A stretch of DNA of 64,000 nt from Paulinella micropora. Taxonomy: Eukaryota > Cercozoa > Imbricatea > Euglyphida. A program made the position numbers and the translations under genes. The DNA lies in assembly GCA_009731375.1 (NCBI GenBank), contig BJOX01000040.1, positions 308,358 to 372,357 of the forward strand. Direction: 5' to 3'. A model generated the notes under the pieces. It worked only from the letters and a program-made list of their open reading frames with translations. It was not told the DNA's origin and did no database searches. This document shows positions 27,241 through 38,212 of this stretch, piece after piece (the stretch's first letter is position 1; every line of letters begins with the position of its first letter).

Positions 27241-28732
27241 ATGCCGCACGCCATTTTTGATCTCCCGAAAGAGCTTAGCGGACAGCTAATTTCCGACTAC
27301 CTTGCACCAGCAGACGAAGCGTTGCTGTATGCAACAACCCACAACTACCCGGCAAGACAGCTAGGCACCCAAAGGGGGGCTGCGTTGATGGCTAGCATGC
27401 TGCTTTGCTTTAGTAAAGACAGACAATTATCAGCAGAATTCTTAGAGAGTAAACAGGCGCAACTTGTCCGCCAGATTGCCAAGGACGGCAAAATACATTG
27501 CCGAGCCCTCTGCCGGTCCCCGAAAATTGCATTACGACAAAGCGCGATTATTTGGCAGGCTGTGGCAGCGCTAGTTTCTTATGTATTGCGTACGGGCTTG
27601 GCTGGGGGCGGCCCAGCCAGGCCCAGCCTTGGCTGGGTATGGCCCTGTCAGGAGACGACGTGTCCCGCGAGAACAAGCACACGATCTTAACCACGAAGAA
27701 TGGGGACTACTTTCCTTTTGTTAAAGGCTCTGATTACCCGAGCATCAAGCACCTGTGCTTGCACAACCTAAAGCTGGAGCAGAACGCGATTAAGTTGTTC
27801 GGATGTGAGGAGCTCAAACGGTTTGTTTTCAGTCAAAGCCCCGTCTACGAAGAGGGTGCAATCTCGGACGGTCTTACTCTGGAGGTGGACTCGTGTTCAA
27901 GCCTGCAGAAGGTCGATGCAAGTGCGGCGCTAATCCGAACCACTGTCGACCCGGCGCTACGCCCGGCAGTCCTGCAGCTTAGCAGATCGGGCAGGCTTGG
28001 TCAAGGGCTGGATATCTACGCCGCCGGCACGTGGACCTAAAAATACAAAGCTGCTCTAGCCTAGAGCATGTCGGCTTGCCCTCGCAGCTCGTCCACGGCG
28101 GCAATCGCTGGGAATTCAGCGACTGCCGCCAGCTGGCCACCGTCGAATTACCCGCCAGACTGCGCTGCCAAGGAGCGAACCTCGTTTTCAAAGCATTACC
28201 TGAACTCCGCGAGCTAGTCCTCCCCGCAAGCGTTGAAGCTTGCGGGGATAGCCTCGTCCTCCCCGCAAGCGTCGAAGCAGCAGATAACCTCGTCGTCCTC
28301 CCCGCTGGTCCCGCGTTGTCGTCGTTGGCGGACGGGGGTTGCACGAGCCGTCTCAATCTCTGGTTCGAAAGCGCCACTTGGCGGGTCTCCCGGTTGCTAC
28401 AGCTAACAGCCTGCCATTGTGCCAATCTCGAGACTATTCACCTACCTAAAAACATCAGGTGCGTCGGGGCCAAACTTTTCTTCCGAAACCTGCCGCTCTT
28501 GCAGGATCTCTCCATGCCCCAAGGCTGGGATATCAACGAGCTCAGGGTGATCGTCGTACAGTGCCCCAATCTGCGGAGCTTTACCGTACCGCCAGGCTTT
28601 AGGTGCCGCGGAAAGTTTACCCTGGACTTTTCACAGTGCACTCACCTGCCTGAACTACACCTACCCGAGATGTCGTCCGGCCCCACAAAATGGTGCGAGA
28701 GATTGGATGTGCTTTGGCCCCAGCTCTGGTGA
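27241..28732 (+). pseudogene. F-box/LRR-like protein with two frameshifts
   Basis: The N-terminus (MPHAIFDLPKELSGQLISDY) looks like an F-box or F-box-like segment. The rest is a leucine-rich-repeat-like solenoid with Cys-Leu units (LKIQSCSSLEHVGLPSQLV, LTACHCANLETIHLPKNIR, VVQCPNLRSFTVPPGFRC). The frame changes near 27600-27645, exactly at a GC palindrome (arms CCCAGCC and GGCTGGG), and again near 28020-28036. A hairpin with arms CCCCGCAAGC and GCTTGCGGGG is at about 28222-28247. It resembles the C-terminal part of the gene at 31622-34682. If intact it would probably be a substrate adaptor for ubiquitin ligase. The shared 3' element follows. Confidence 0.65.
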
Positions 28733-28743
28733 GCGTTGTGTGA

Positions 28744-28814
28744 TTGTGTCGAGAAAGTATACTTTTTTTTAATAATTAAAAACCCGACATTGTCTTACTT
28801 GTTGTGCCACGTCC
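28744..28814 (+). terminator. 3' element shared with the NHL gene, copy 2
   Basis: TGTGTCGAGAAAGTATAC, an AT-rich stretch with AATTAAAAA, CATTGTCTTACTTG and GTGCCACGTCC: the same order as 26404-26470. Right after it (about 28818-28845) is a 28-base match to primase coding sequence at about 23311-23338. Confidence 0.65.
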
Positions 28815-28852
28815 CGATCAGAGCGAGGCCTACAGCGTCTCGGAGTATTCCC

Positions 28853-30111
28853 TTAGAGTTCGGGGTCTCCTAATACAAAACTCGGTTGTTTGAAGCTTGC
28901 TCTGAACATAACGGGTTGACGACGTGTGGTGTCGGCCTGTGTCGCAGCATCAGCTTGCGGACGACGTGTATAGAACTTATTGGCAGGCACGCAATACCAC
29001 TGCAGCAAAGTTAGAAATACTAGCGTGCACAGGGTCAAGGCGTCCAGGCCGAAATTCCAGCTCGAGGGTTTCAACCGGGCTGGTTCTTGGCAGGGCTGAA
29101 ATTCTGCCAAGACTACCCACCCGAGGCTTAATACTTGGTACAAAACTCCAATGAGCACACGTAAGGGCCACGTATGAAGTACAGGACGCAGAACAATGTT
29201 CTCGTATGTTTTTGCAATAGAATCATCTGGTACATTTTGCCTCAGCTGTGCGGCGCCGCCAGCTGAGGCAAATGTTACTATCACAGCGAGCTGAGCCAAG
29301 AAGACAAAAGCTAGGACGGCGGTAGGAAGAAACGTACCCAAAGCCCAAACACGACGAAGCCAGATTTGAGTGGTTCGATCTTGTGCGTAACAGATGCTGC
29401 TGTCAGTTTCCGGCGGCGGCTGCTTAGGATCCTGGTTCAAAACGAAGTACCCGCCCAACACCACTGCCGGCAATCCCAGCAAAAACATGATTCTGGTGAA
29501 ATACGAGAAGAAATTAAACCACCATTGTATATGTACCGGTGGTTTGCCGCCAATGTGACAATACACGACTTTTTGGATGAATTTCAAGTGTGGAAAGTCA
29601 AACGGCTTGTGCGCTAGATGGTTAATACAGATGGTTAACTGCTCCGTGAAAAACAACGACACTGACGCGAGGCCCCACGCCAGGCCTAGTAAAGGTTGGC
29701 AAGCGGCCGAGGCCCCCACGCCAGGCCGCTTGCCACCAATTCCACCAAGGACTCCATACACATAGTCAACCCCCAGACCAGGCCAAAACAACACCAAGCA
29801 AAGAGGGACAAGAGTCGGTTTTGATGTGGGATAACCCAGAGCAGCTTTTTGGGTGACCTTTCAGAAGGAGGTAGAGCTTTCACGTACGAGAAATAGGCGA
29901 ATGACCGTCCAAATGCTGACACTGTCGTCCAAGCCAACGCTACAATTCCCATAGCCCTGGCCCTGCTGGCCGGCACTGCATCATCCCAGTCAGGATCGCT
30001 GGGATGCAGCAACTGTTCTTGCTGCCCGGCAACTGCCAGCAGGGCCAGTGATAGAGCGACAAGGATGGTAATGCTAGCCAGCGTGGTGTACACAAGACCC
30101 GGCGGACTCAT
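28853..30111 (-). pseudogene. Multi-pass membrane protein broken by a 41-bp duplication
   Basis: The start MSPPGLVYTTLASITILVAL at 30111 begins a protein of about 410 residues with roughly seven hydrophobic segments (for example ALSLALLAVAG, LFAWCCFGLVWGLTM, IMFLLGLPAVVLGGYFVLN, FLPTAVLAFVFLAQLAVIVT, VLIGVLYQVLSLGWVVLAEF). The frame shifts near 29680-29735, where CCCCACGCCAGGCC occurs twice, 41 bases apart, with a GC hairpin between (GGCAAGCGGCC / GGCCGCTTGCC). It has the same general design as the gene at 50035-51203, perhaps a distant paralogue. The seven-segment layout recalls receptor-like proteins, but no signature motif is seen. Confidence 0.65.
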
Positions 30112-30453
30112 TTTATTTAATCTTATATAGTCAGAAGCAGGGAACGGGGCATAACAAGGTTTATGAGAGCTATCCGCGTGAGTTCTAGCAGCGGGCTGGG
30201 GAAGGAAAAAGGGAAAGTATTGGCGAGGTATTGTTTTCAGGCTGAGTGAGTGATCTTCTGGACTTTGTTTGCTTTTGTGTCGCCGCTGCCGGTCGCACGC
30301 GCAGTATTCTGTGGAAGGGGGGGGGGGCGCCCCCCCCCCCTTTGTTTTCTTCTTTTTTGCGCACTAGTTTTAGTGAGTGATGGTGGCTAGAACTAGAAAC
30401 TCCTAGCGAAAAAAGAAAGAGAGATTTGAGAGTTGTGTGGCCAAGTGCTCTAA
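30112..30453. other. Divergent intergenic region
   Basis: A TTATATAG sequence at about 30124 could serve the leftward membrane gene. A G run facing a C run lies at about 30319-30340. No gene is seen. Confidence 0.5.
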
Positions 30454-31220
30454 ATGAGAAGAGGTGGACGGCACAACCGCAAGAAGAAAAAGAAGGTGAG
30501 TAAGAGCCCGGCGGCGTTTGGGCCTGGGCAGGCTTATGAGCCGGTGGACTTGGGTGGGTTAGCTCAGCTGGCTGTGCTGACAGAGGCGCAGAACAACCGC
30601 TATGGTGACAACGACAAATTGTATCTCAGAGATCACACGACCAGGACGGACCTAATGCGGCGCGGGTTGTGTCCCAGATTGTCGGAGCCGGAGGTCGAGC
30701 AAAAGCTTTCGCGTGTGAGCCTGGAAGTCACGTGTTGCGCCATAAGCCCCACGACTATGAAGACGTTGTGCCAAGGCTTCCAGTTGCTACCACGGGTGTT
30801 GGCGCAGGTGTTGGCAGCCACGTGCCGGCGCCCCTCCGGCGCGCTTTCGTTGGAGGACAATGCCTTTTTCTTGGGGCTTTTGCCGCACCAAGACTGGACC
30901 GCAGAGCAGCAGCAGAATGCGTTTGCCCCGCTGGCCCTAGACATTAAGACATGTGAGCTGCTGGTCAGGCTTGCTTGCATAGAGCCCATCCGAGTCAGCT
31001 TCCGGCACGACCCGACGAGTATGGAGCGGGGGTTGCTGCTGCCTCCGCAGCACGGCCCGCTGCGGGGGGCTTGCCAACTGAACCTCACTGCCTTTCTGGC
31101 CGTAGTCGTTAAGATCTACCATAATGTGCAAGCCAACACGGAGCTGCTGGAAGTGCACGTGAACCTGGCGGAGGATCTGGCGCAGAGAGGGGTGCGACGG
31201 GCCTGGGACTGGCTGGCGCG
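30454..31220 (+). CDS. LRR-containing protein, copy 1 (5' part only)
   Basis: 255 codons from MRRGGRHNRKKKKKVSKSP to the gap at 31221. The lysine-rich N-terminus suggests nuclear or nucleolar targeting. From codon 16 it matches 31622-32344 with about a dozen substitutions, several of which change residues (for example PSGALSLED against PAGALSSED). No domain is recognised in this part. It supplies the start that is missing from copy 2. Confidence 0.7.
30498..31220. repeat. 723-bp near-identical duplication, left copy (right copy 31622-32344)
   Basis: Constant offset of 1124 bases. The left copy ends at the gap and the right copy starts at it. This suggests two haplotypes or a real tandem pair with the middle missing. 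Confidence 0.85.
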
Positions 31221-31621
31221 NNNNNNNNNNNNNNNNNNNNNNNNNNNNNNNNNNNNNNNNNNNNNNNNNNNNNNNNNNNNNNNNNNNNNNNNNNNNNNNN
31301 NNNNNNNNNNNNNNNNNNNNNNNNNNNNNNNNNNNNNNNNNNNNNNNNNNNNNNNNNNNNNNNNNNNNNNNNNNNNNNNNNNNNNNNNNNNNNNNNNNNN
31401 NNNNNNNNNNNNNNNNNNNNNNNNNNNNNNNNNNNNNNNNNNNNNNNNNNNNNNNNNNNNNNNNNNNNNNNNNNNNNNNNNNNNNNNNNNNNNNNNNNNN
31501 NNNNNNNNNNNNNNNNNNNNNNNNNNNNNNNNNNNNNNNNNNNNNNNNNNNNNNNNNNNNNNNNNNNNNNNNNNNNNNNNNNNNNNNNNNNNNNNNNNNN
31601 NNNNNNNNNNNNNNNNNNNNN
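31221..31621. other. Assembly gap
   Basis: 401 unknown bases between the two copies of the LRR-protein 5' sequence. Confidence 0.95.
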
Positions 31622-34600
31622 GAGTAAGAGCCCGGCGGCGTTTGGGCCTGGGCAGGCTTATGAGCCGGTGGACTTGGGTGGGTTAGCTCAGCTGGCTGTG
31701 CTGACAGAGGCGCAGAACAACCGCTATGGTGACAACGACAAATTGTATCTCAGAGATCACACGACCAGGACGGACCTAATGCGGCGCGGGTTGTGTCCCA
31801 GATTGTCGGAGCCGGAGGTCGAGCAAAAGCTTTCGCGTGTGAGCCTGGAAGTCACGTGTTGCGCCATAAGCCCCACGACTATGAAGACGTTGTGCCAAGG
31901 CTTCCAGTTGCTACCACGAGTGTTGGCGCAGGTGTTGGCAGCCACGTGCCGGCGCCCGGCCGGCGCGCTTTCGTCGGAGGACAATGCCTTTTTCTTGGGG
32001 CTTTTGCCGCACCCAGACTGGACCGCAGAGCAGCAGCAGAATGCGTTTGCGCCGCTGGCCCTAGACATTAAGACGTGTGAGCTGCTGGTCAGGCTTGCTT
32101 GCATAGAGCCCATCCGAGTCAGCTTCCAGCACGACCCGACGAGTATGGAGCGGGGAGTGTTGCTGTCTCCGCAGCACGGCCCGCTGCGGGGGGCTTGCCA
32201 ACTGAACCTCACTGCCTTTCTGGTCGTAGTCGTTAAGATCTACCATACTGTGCAATCCAACGCGGAGCTGCTGGAAGTGCACGTGAACCTGGCGGAGGAT
32301 CTGGCGCAGAGAGGGATGCGACGGGCCTGGGACTGGCTGGCGCGGGAGACGTCGCCGGGAGAGCAAGCAGACCCTTGGTTCCTAGAGAAGCTGTTGTTTG
32401 CTCCGGCTGGCCAGCCCCAGTCCGAAGCGCAGAGGGGATTTGTCAGCGAGATAGCCGCTTGTTTCCGCGAGGAGGAAAGGCCAAGCTACGGCAAGGCGAA
32501 GCTGCTGATGCGCATATTGTGGCAACATCTGCTTTCTCCTCCCCAGGGTGAGGGCGCTGGTGCAGAGGACTGTCGAAGCGTGGAGTTAAGCCTGTACGTC
32601 CCGCAGATCTGCCATTTCTGTGTGGTGCAGAGCAGCACGCAAGACTTTTTGAAGCGTGGGGTCCGCGGCCAGGGCCGCTTCCGCGCCACGACGAGGCTGT
32701 CTCCATGCTGCCTCGGTACCCCCGAGTGCGACAGGGATGCCTGCAGGAGCCTAGGGGCGTCGGTGTGCAAGAAGGCCCCTACGCTCTGCCGTCTGTTGGC
32801 CAGCGAAGCTGAGGCCAGGCTTGCGTCTGCGGTGGTAGGCGTGTCGAGCGAGGCGGACAGTGGCAACCGCGCGGTGCTGGCCCTCGGGGCTTTCCAGAGA
32901 CAGTTTCTACTGNNNNNNNNNNNNNNNNNNNNNNNNNNNNNNNNNNNNNNNNNNNNNNNNNNNNNNNNNNNNNNNNNNNNNNNNNNNNNNNNNNNNNNNN
33001 NNNNNNNNNNNNNNNNNNNNNNNNNNNNNNNNNNNNNNNNNNNNNNNNNNNNNNNNNNNNNNNNNNNNNNNNNNNNNNNNNNNNNNNNNNNNNNNNNNNN
33101 NNNNNNNNNNNNNNNNNNNNNNNNNNNNNNNNNNNNNNNNNNNNNNNNNNNNNNNNNNNNNNNNNNNNNNNNNNNNNNNNNNNNNNNNNNNNNNNNNNNN
33201 NNNNNNNNNNNNNNNNNNNNNNNNNNNNNNNNNNNNNNNNNNNNNNNNNNNNNNNNNNNNNNNNNNNNNNNNNNNNNNNNNNNNNNCAACGGAGACGATC
33301 TTCTCTTGCTTGACGTGGCTCAGCGCTTTCGTGTGCTTTTTCCAGAGCATGCACGCTCCGTGCAGGAGATTTTGAGTTCAGGCCAGGAGCTTGACGTTCT
33401 CGGACGAGAGGATGAGTGTGTCAAAAAGCTCAAGCGTTACATGGAACGCCCTCCCGCTGCTCAAGCTGCTACCGCTGGGGTTAAGTCGAGCCCAAACCCC
33501 CGCAGGGATTGGCTTATGTTGAAGAGCTTCGGGCGGGGCTATGGGGCCTATCAGTTATTGCGTTCAAGACCTGCTAGCCCCTACGCCGAAATCCTGAGGC
33601 TGGCACAAGGGTTCCCCGCAACAGAGTGCTCGACAGAAGAGTGCCGAGATTTTGAGCGGCATTGCATCCAAGAGCAAGGCAAGGCCGGCCAAGGCCAGTC
33701 AGCTAAGGCCTTGGCCGTGGCGGTTTCGGAGCAGACGATCAGCACCTGGCTGAAAAAACCAGGTAAGGGCAGCTCTGTGGTCACGGCCTTTCTAATAGGT
33801 GCCCTTTCTTTGCTCGAAGCTGCCGGAGGGGCTGCCCTGTGCACAGACAGGGGCGGCGCGGCCCCTGCCAGCGCAGGACAGGCACGGCCCCTGCCTGTGC
33901 CTGCGCTGCCCTGTAGAGACTTGTGTTTTCACGGGGCTACCCTGAGGTTACCTCGGTTTAAAAAGATCGAATGTAATCAGCTCCCGACCAAGAAGCTTTC
34001 TTTCCGGAACACTAGCCTTGATCTGGGGGGAGAGAATCGACTGAAATTGAACCACTGCTCGGTGCTGGAAGATTTTGTCTTCAAGCAGTCGACTCCGCGC
34101 AGTGGCACCGTGCCGATCCCCGCCGAGTTCGAGATCGAGTTTCAAGACTGCCACGTCTTGCGAAGCATTTATACTGTCAGTCAGAAAAAAGCAAATATTG
34201 AGGTGACGCTTGTCAACTCTGGCCAGCTCGGCACGGGGCTGGAGGTCCGTGCAAAGGAGAACCTGAAACTTTTGTTCGACAGCAACTCCGCGCTGGAGGC
34301 TAAGATCTCGCTTCAGAGAAAAATGAGCAAAAAGCTGGAGTTGCACTACCTCAACAGCGAGAATTTGAGAACGCTAAGTCTTAGTTCCTTGGCCAGAGGC
34401 CTAGCTTGTTTGGTAGTCCGTGTCCAGAACTGCGAGAACTTCACAGAGATTAAGCTGTCGCCTAGGCCAGGCTCGAACATGGCAACCGAGTTCAAGCTGG
34501 AAATTGACTCGTGTACGCGTGTACAGACGTTTACACTACCGGATGCTTTGCCGGGGTGTGCGAGCGTGACCTTTAACAATTGTTCTTCACTCACTGACAT

Positions 34601-34682
34601 AGTGCAACCAGCTGGGCGGCAAGCCGCTCAGCGGGTCCAAATTGAGGTTATTAATTGTCCAAGCTTTTCCGGCTTGCGCTAG
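31622..34682 (+). CDS. Large LRR-containing protein, copy 2 (start in gap)
   Basis: The frame is open from the gap edge to the stop at 34682, with a second gap at 32913-33286. The N-terminal 400 residues are unrecognised (YLRDHTTRTDLMRRGLCPRL, RRPAGALSSEDNAFFLGLLP). The C-terminal third is a solenoid of irregular leucine-rich units, each with a Cys or Asn-Cys (LKLNHCSVLEDFVFKQSTP, LHYLNSENLRTLSLSSLARG, FKLEIDSCTRVQTFTLPDAL, VTFNNCSSLTDIVQPAG), close in style to the gene at 27241. Proline/alanine-rich low-complexity sequence with GC palindromes lies at 33840-33915 before the solenoid. It is probably a protein-interaction scaffold. The N-terminus is supplied by copy 1. Confidence 0.75.
32913..33286. 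other. Assembly gap inside LRR-protein gene
   Basis: 374 unknown bases. The reading frame before and after belongs to the same gene by strand and composition, but the missing length is not a multiple of three, so the gap size is only an estimate. Confidence 0.9.
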
Positions 34683-34741
34683 CGTACGCTTTTAATAATG
34701 ACTTAGCACTCTAAGTGCAAAAGCACGCGCCACATGGACCA

Positions 34742-35858
34742 TTAAAAGTCGTTTACTGTGGTGGTGGTGGTATTCCGACTTGACGTACTTCCAAATCTCG
34801 CTTCTCTCAAGGCATCGTCGAGCCCCGTTAAGAACCCATTTAGTTTGTCTTCGATGCTGGTCATTCTCTTGTTCTGTGCGGAATTTATCTTGTCGAGGTT
34901 TGTTTGAAATCGAGAGGCCTGCGTATCCAACGCCTCATTAAACTCTGCTCGCATTTTGGCCTCCAGCTCGTGAAAGACCCTCTCTTCGAGCGCCGCAAGC
35001 CTTTTTTTAGTCCCGCCTAGGTTCACTGGCTCGGGAGCTGTGTGCTGACGTAGTGCCTGAGGCAGTTGATATTTAAATTCTTCTTTTTCTGCTGCCAACT
35101 TTAGTTGTTGCAGCAAAAGCTGGCGCTGTTTTTTTTAAGGAAGGTGCACTTTCGGACATTAACACAGGAATCGAAATTCTGGGCTGCTGGCCACGTATGT
35201 TTGTTAAGGCTTTGTACATGGTTTCGAGCACAACGTCCCCGACTTCTTCCCTTTTAAGATCGTCGTGCAAAGCGACCTTTATGCCTTGCTGGCTTACTGC
35301 GCGTTTTTCTCTTGCGCCAGGCCTCAAATAAACAGCACGGGGGCTTTCGCCGGTGTCCTTGCTGCCTGGGTGGTAATATGTTAGGGATGGTTCCAGATAG
35401 GAAGGGAAAGACAACAGGCAACTGCCTTTGGTAGCGAGTTCTTTCAGCGATTGATGGAATGACCTAAGGCTCGAGCTTTCTCTGTTCTTTGCAAACGCGA
35501 GCAACAGATGCGGATCATGATCGCGGTAAGGGTACTTGATTGTGTCATATCCGAGAAACCGGACTCGAAACGCAATTTCCAGCAGGGCGCGGGTAATGTC
35601 ATCAGACTCGATTTCTATTGGAGTAAATTCGTCCTCGTCGTCAGTAGAGAACCCGTTCCCGAATTCGACATACTGCTCCTCGCGTTCTGGAGGTCCAGCA
35701 AGGCAAATGAATAGTATGACGGGGTTTCGAATTAAGAAAAGCGTTTTTGGCTCTTTCTTTTGTTTTGCTACTACTAGAGCATTCTTGAAAGCTCCGACTG
35801 GGAGGGGCTGGAGCTTCACAAAAACCTTCCCGTCAGAAACCTCCTCGTCGTCTGCCAT
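34742..35858 (-). CDS. Unknown protein with C-terminal coiled coil (one frameshift)
   Basis: The start MADDEEVSDGKVFVKL at 35858 lies 18 bases after a TATA box. Residues 1-240 form an unrecognised alpha/beta domain (ALVVAKQKKEPKTLFLIRNP, ALLEIAFRVRFLGYD). After the T run at 35129-35136 (plus strand) the meaningful frame shifts to one that encodes a long charged coiled coil (LAAEKEEFKYQLPQAL, KRLAALEERVFHELEAKMRA, SIEDKLNGFLTGLDDAL) and stops at 34742. In the first frame translation ends after a short basic tail. The join at an eight-base homopolymer suggests one missing or extra base. It is possibly an oligomeric structural protein. Confidence 0.65.
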
Positions 35859-35875
35859 GACTTTGTCTTTTTTCT

Positions 35876-35888
35876 CTTTATATATACA
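35876..35888 (-). promoter_or_regulatory. TATA box of the coiled-coil protein gene
   Basis: Minus-strand TATATATAAAGAG, about 18 bases before the ATG at 35858. A CT-rich tract and a 10-base gap (35954-35963) lie upstream. Confidence 0.55.
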
Positions 35889-36020
35889 GCCAAGATACCC
35901 TGCAGCTAAACACAGATTTCTCTTCCCCCGCCCCCACCTCCCTCCCTCTCTATNNNNNNNNNNGCTACTTTTATTTTCTCTCTCTAAAGGGGCGGAGGCG
36001 GAATGCTTCACGCTAAAGAC

Positions 36021-36120
36021 CCAACCTCTCTAGCGTGATTTTACTCGAGACCAACCTCTCTAGCGTGATTTTACTCGAGACCAACCTCTCTAGCGTGATT
36101 TTACTCGAGACCAACCTCTC
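36021..36120. repeat. 30-bp tandem repeat, 3.3 units, at a gene 3' end
   Basis: Units start at 36021, 36051, 36081 and 36111 and contain CCTCTCTAGCGTGATTTTAC. The stop of the minus-strand gene (36101) lies in the last full unit, so the repeat sets the C-terminus (EVGLE). Confidence 0.9.
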
Positions 36121-38212
36121 CCCCTTCTTCCGCCTCCCCCGCGCCGCTGGCCCCACAGACGACGTCGGGGGTCGCACCCATAATACCAGTCGTCGTTGGT
36201 GGGGGTAAGCTCGTACACAAGGCAAAGAGCTGCGCCGTCCCATTGTCTGTGCACTTCCTCGCGTCGACTTCCTCCAGCTCCTTCCAGCAGGTTAGGGCGT
36301 CGACCACGAGCGCTACTTTGACGGAGCGTTCTTCCTGCAGCCAAGCCCTGAGCAAAGCCTTACAAGGTTCGCCCCCTTCCGCTGGCCGGCAGGCGCTCGC
36401 GTTGTTGTCGCCTGCCAAGCGCACGGCCTCTTCTTGTTCTGCTGCACTGCGACACGCCTGCAGCGGCGTGGCCCCAAACAACGAAGCCTCGCGGTGGGCG
36501 TAGGACTTGCCCTCCTGGCGCCATTTGCCTGGCAAGACGCCCTTAACCAGGACCGAGCGGCCGTCCAGTCGAAAGCGCAGTGCACGGGTATACTCTCGGC
36601 AAAGACACACGCCATTGATAACAGAGGAGGGCGGCAGCACACACAGGCGCTCTGCCGCCTCGAAAAATTGCTGGCCCCCCGCTTGGTCCGTCCTCGCGAC
36701 GACGCTGGCGGGAAGCTCTTGCAAACGCTCCGAGGCCTTGACCTCCAGGCACGTGAGCTTGCTCATTGCCTGGAGGGCGTCGCTGGCGAGCCGCACAAGC
36801 GTCAGCCCACGCAACAGCGGCTCTGCCCCGTCGAAATACAAGGCCGCCGCCGATGCGATCACGGGCATGAACAGCCTGCCCGTTCTTTGGTTGCGCAACA
36901 ATTTCAGCCTGCCCGAGAAGTAGTAGGACAGTGCGCTCGAGTCTGCTGCAACTGGCAGCTCGCTGGCGACGGAGCGATAACAGCGCATATATATGTCGGG
37001 CACACCTATGCCAGGTAGCACAGGGAACGCTGCCAGCTTCTTGCGCTCTGTCTCGTCGTCGCCCTGCAACAAAAAGGCCTCGCGGTCCTTGGTTTTGGGC
37101 GCTTTGGTGACAGGGCATAGAAATACAGAACAGGCCGGCAGAGAGGTTCGGTACAGCTTGACCAACTGCTCGGGTGCGTAGTCCCCGGCCTCGGGCCACA
37201 GCCGGGCAATTTGGTACAGTATCCGCAGCCAGCGCTGGCGTAACACCATGTTCGCGCCGGCGTCAATCAACTGGTTCTGCAACTGCATCGCGGGTAGCAG
37301 GGCTGCGGTCAGAGCGCGAATCTGCGTTACAAAAGTGGTCGACGCCATGGCGCAAACCGCGCCCGCCGCTTGCAAACACGCGGAGGCCACGTACAGGTTC
37401 GCGTAGAGCCCCGCGGAATGCTTGAGCAGCTTCCGCAGCTCCTCAGATACCTCCACGCGCGGTTCCCACTCCAGCAGGTCCCTGAATTCCTTGATGCGCG
37501 CCTTCAGCGCTACCGAGCTCTTGGCCGTTAAGAACATCTCGATCGTTTCGGCAAAGGCGCCCAGCTGCTCCCTGGAGCCCGCGACGCGGAAGGTCTCTAC
37601 GATCTTGCGCCGCTTGGCGGACCCCGCCGCGTCCCCTCGGGCGGGGAGCGCCGCGGGGGCGGAGGGCGCCCGTGCGATACTGTGCGCCAGCCCCTCCGCC
37701 GCCCGGACGACGCGCGAGAAGGGGTGCAGGAGCGCGACAAGGCCGAGCGCTATGGGGTCACTTCTGGCCAACTCCTCGTCGGGGACCATGGTATAGGACA
37801 GCTGCAGGCCCATGCTCACGAGCCCGTCCAGGTGGCTGAAGCGCTCGGTCGCGCTAGCCAGCGCTGTCATCAGCAGGGCCAGGTCATCTAGCAGTGCACA
37901 CACCCCCCAGCACCCCCTGACGACTGACACCTCGTATGTTTCCAGCCTGGACGCTAAAGTGCGCAGCCTGGTGACCGTCGAGCCGCAATCGACGCCTTGT
38001 TCCGAGTCCTGCCCGCGGCACCAGTGCAAGAAATCCTCCCTGTCGATCAGGCTTCTAAGCAGCGGCGCGGTCTGTCTAGCCCACGGCCTGGCCCCTAGGG
38101 TGTCGTTGTCGTCCCGGCGGATTTCTTGCTCGAGGCTGTCTAGGTCCAAGCCCAGCTCTGGCAAGGGATCGTCGTCTGTGCGCGGCCCTTCCGCGACAAA
38201 CTCGATGGGCAT
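36101..38212 (-). CDS. Large unrecognised protein, 703 residues
   Basis: From MPIEFVAEGPRTDDDPLPEL at 38212; the upstream open frame is low-complexity and is not counted. The protein is mostly helical with an acidic N-terminus. Notable segments are VRGCWGVCALLDDLALLMTA, a nuclear-signal-like AKRRKIVE near residue 215, LPACSVFLCPVTKAPKTKD, LSYYFSGRLKLLRNQRTGRL, and VINGVCLCREYTRALRFRLD near 540. No enzyme motif is visible. It is the longest fully intact single-frame gene in the middle of the window. Its size and lack of low complexity in the body suggest a structural or replication-associated role, but that is a guess. Confidence 0.75.
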   Translation of the reverse strand: MPIEFVAEGPRTDDDPLPELGLDLDSLEQEIRRDDNDTLGARPWARQTAPLLRSLIDREDFLHWCRGQDSEQGVDCGSTVTRLRTLASRLETYEVSVVRGCWGVCALLDDLALLMTALASATERFSHLDGLVSMGLQLSYTMVPDEELARSDPIALGLVALLHPFSRVVRAAEGLAHSIARAPSAPAALPARGDAAGSAKRRKIVETFRVAGSREQLGAFAETIEMFLTAKSSVALKARIKEFRDLLEWEPRVEVSEELRKLLKHSAGLYANLYVASACLQAAGAVCAMASTTFVTQIRALTAALLPAMQLQNQLIDAGANMVLRQRWLRILYQIARLWPEAGDYAPEQLVKLYRTSLPACSVFLCPVTKAPKTKDREAFLLQGDDETERKKLAAFPVLPGIGVPDIYMRCYRSVASELPVAADSSALSYYFSGRLKLLRNQRTGRLFMPVIASAAALYFDGAEPLLRGLTLVRLASDALQAMSKLTCLEVKASERLQELPASVVARTDQAGGQQFFEAAERLCVLPPSSVINGVCLCREYTRALRFRLDGRSVLVKGVLPGKWRQEGKSYAHREASLFGATPLQACRSAAEQEEAVRLAGDNNASACRPAEGGEPCKALLRAWLQEERSVKVALVVDALTCWKELEEVDARKCTDNGTAQLFALCTSLPPPTTTGIMGATPDVVCGASGAGEAEEGGEVGLE

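Noticed and set aside
30556-30572. GGGTTAGCTCAGCTGGC, like the start of a tRNA gene
   Set aside because: It lies inside a conserved coding region in both copies, and no matching T-arm or acceptor stem follows.
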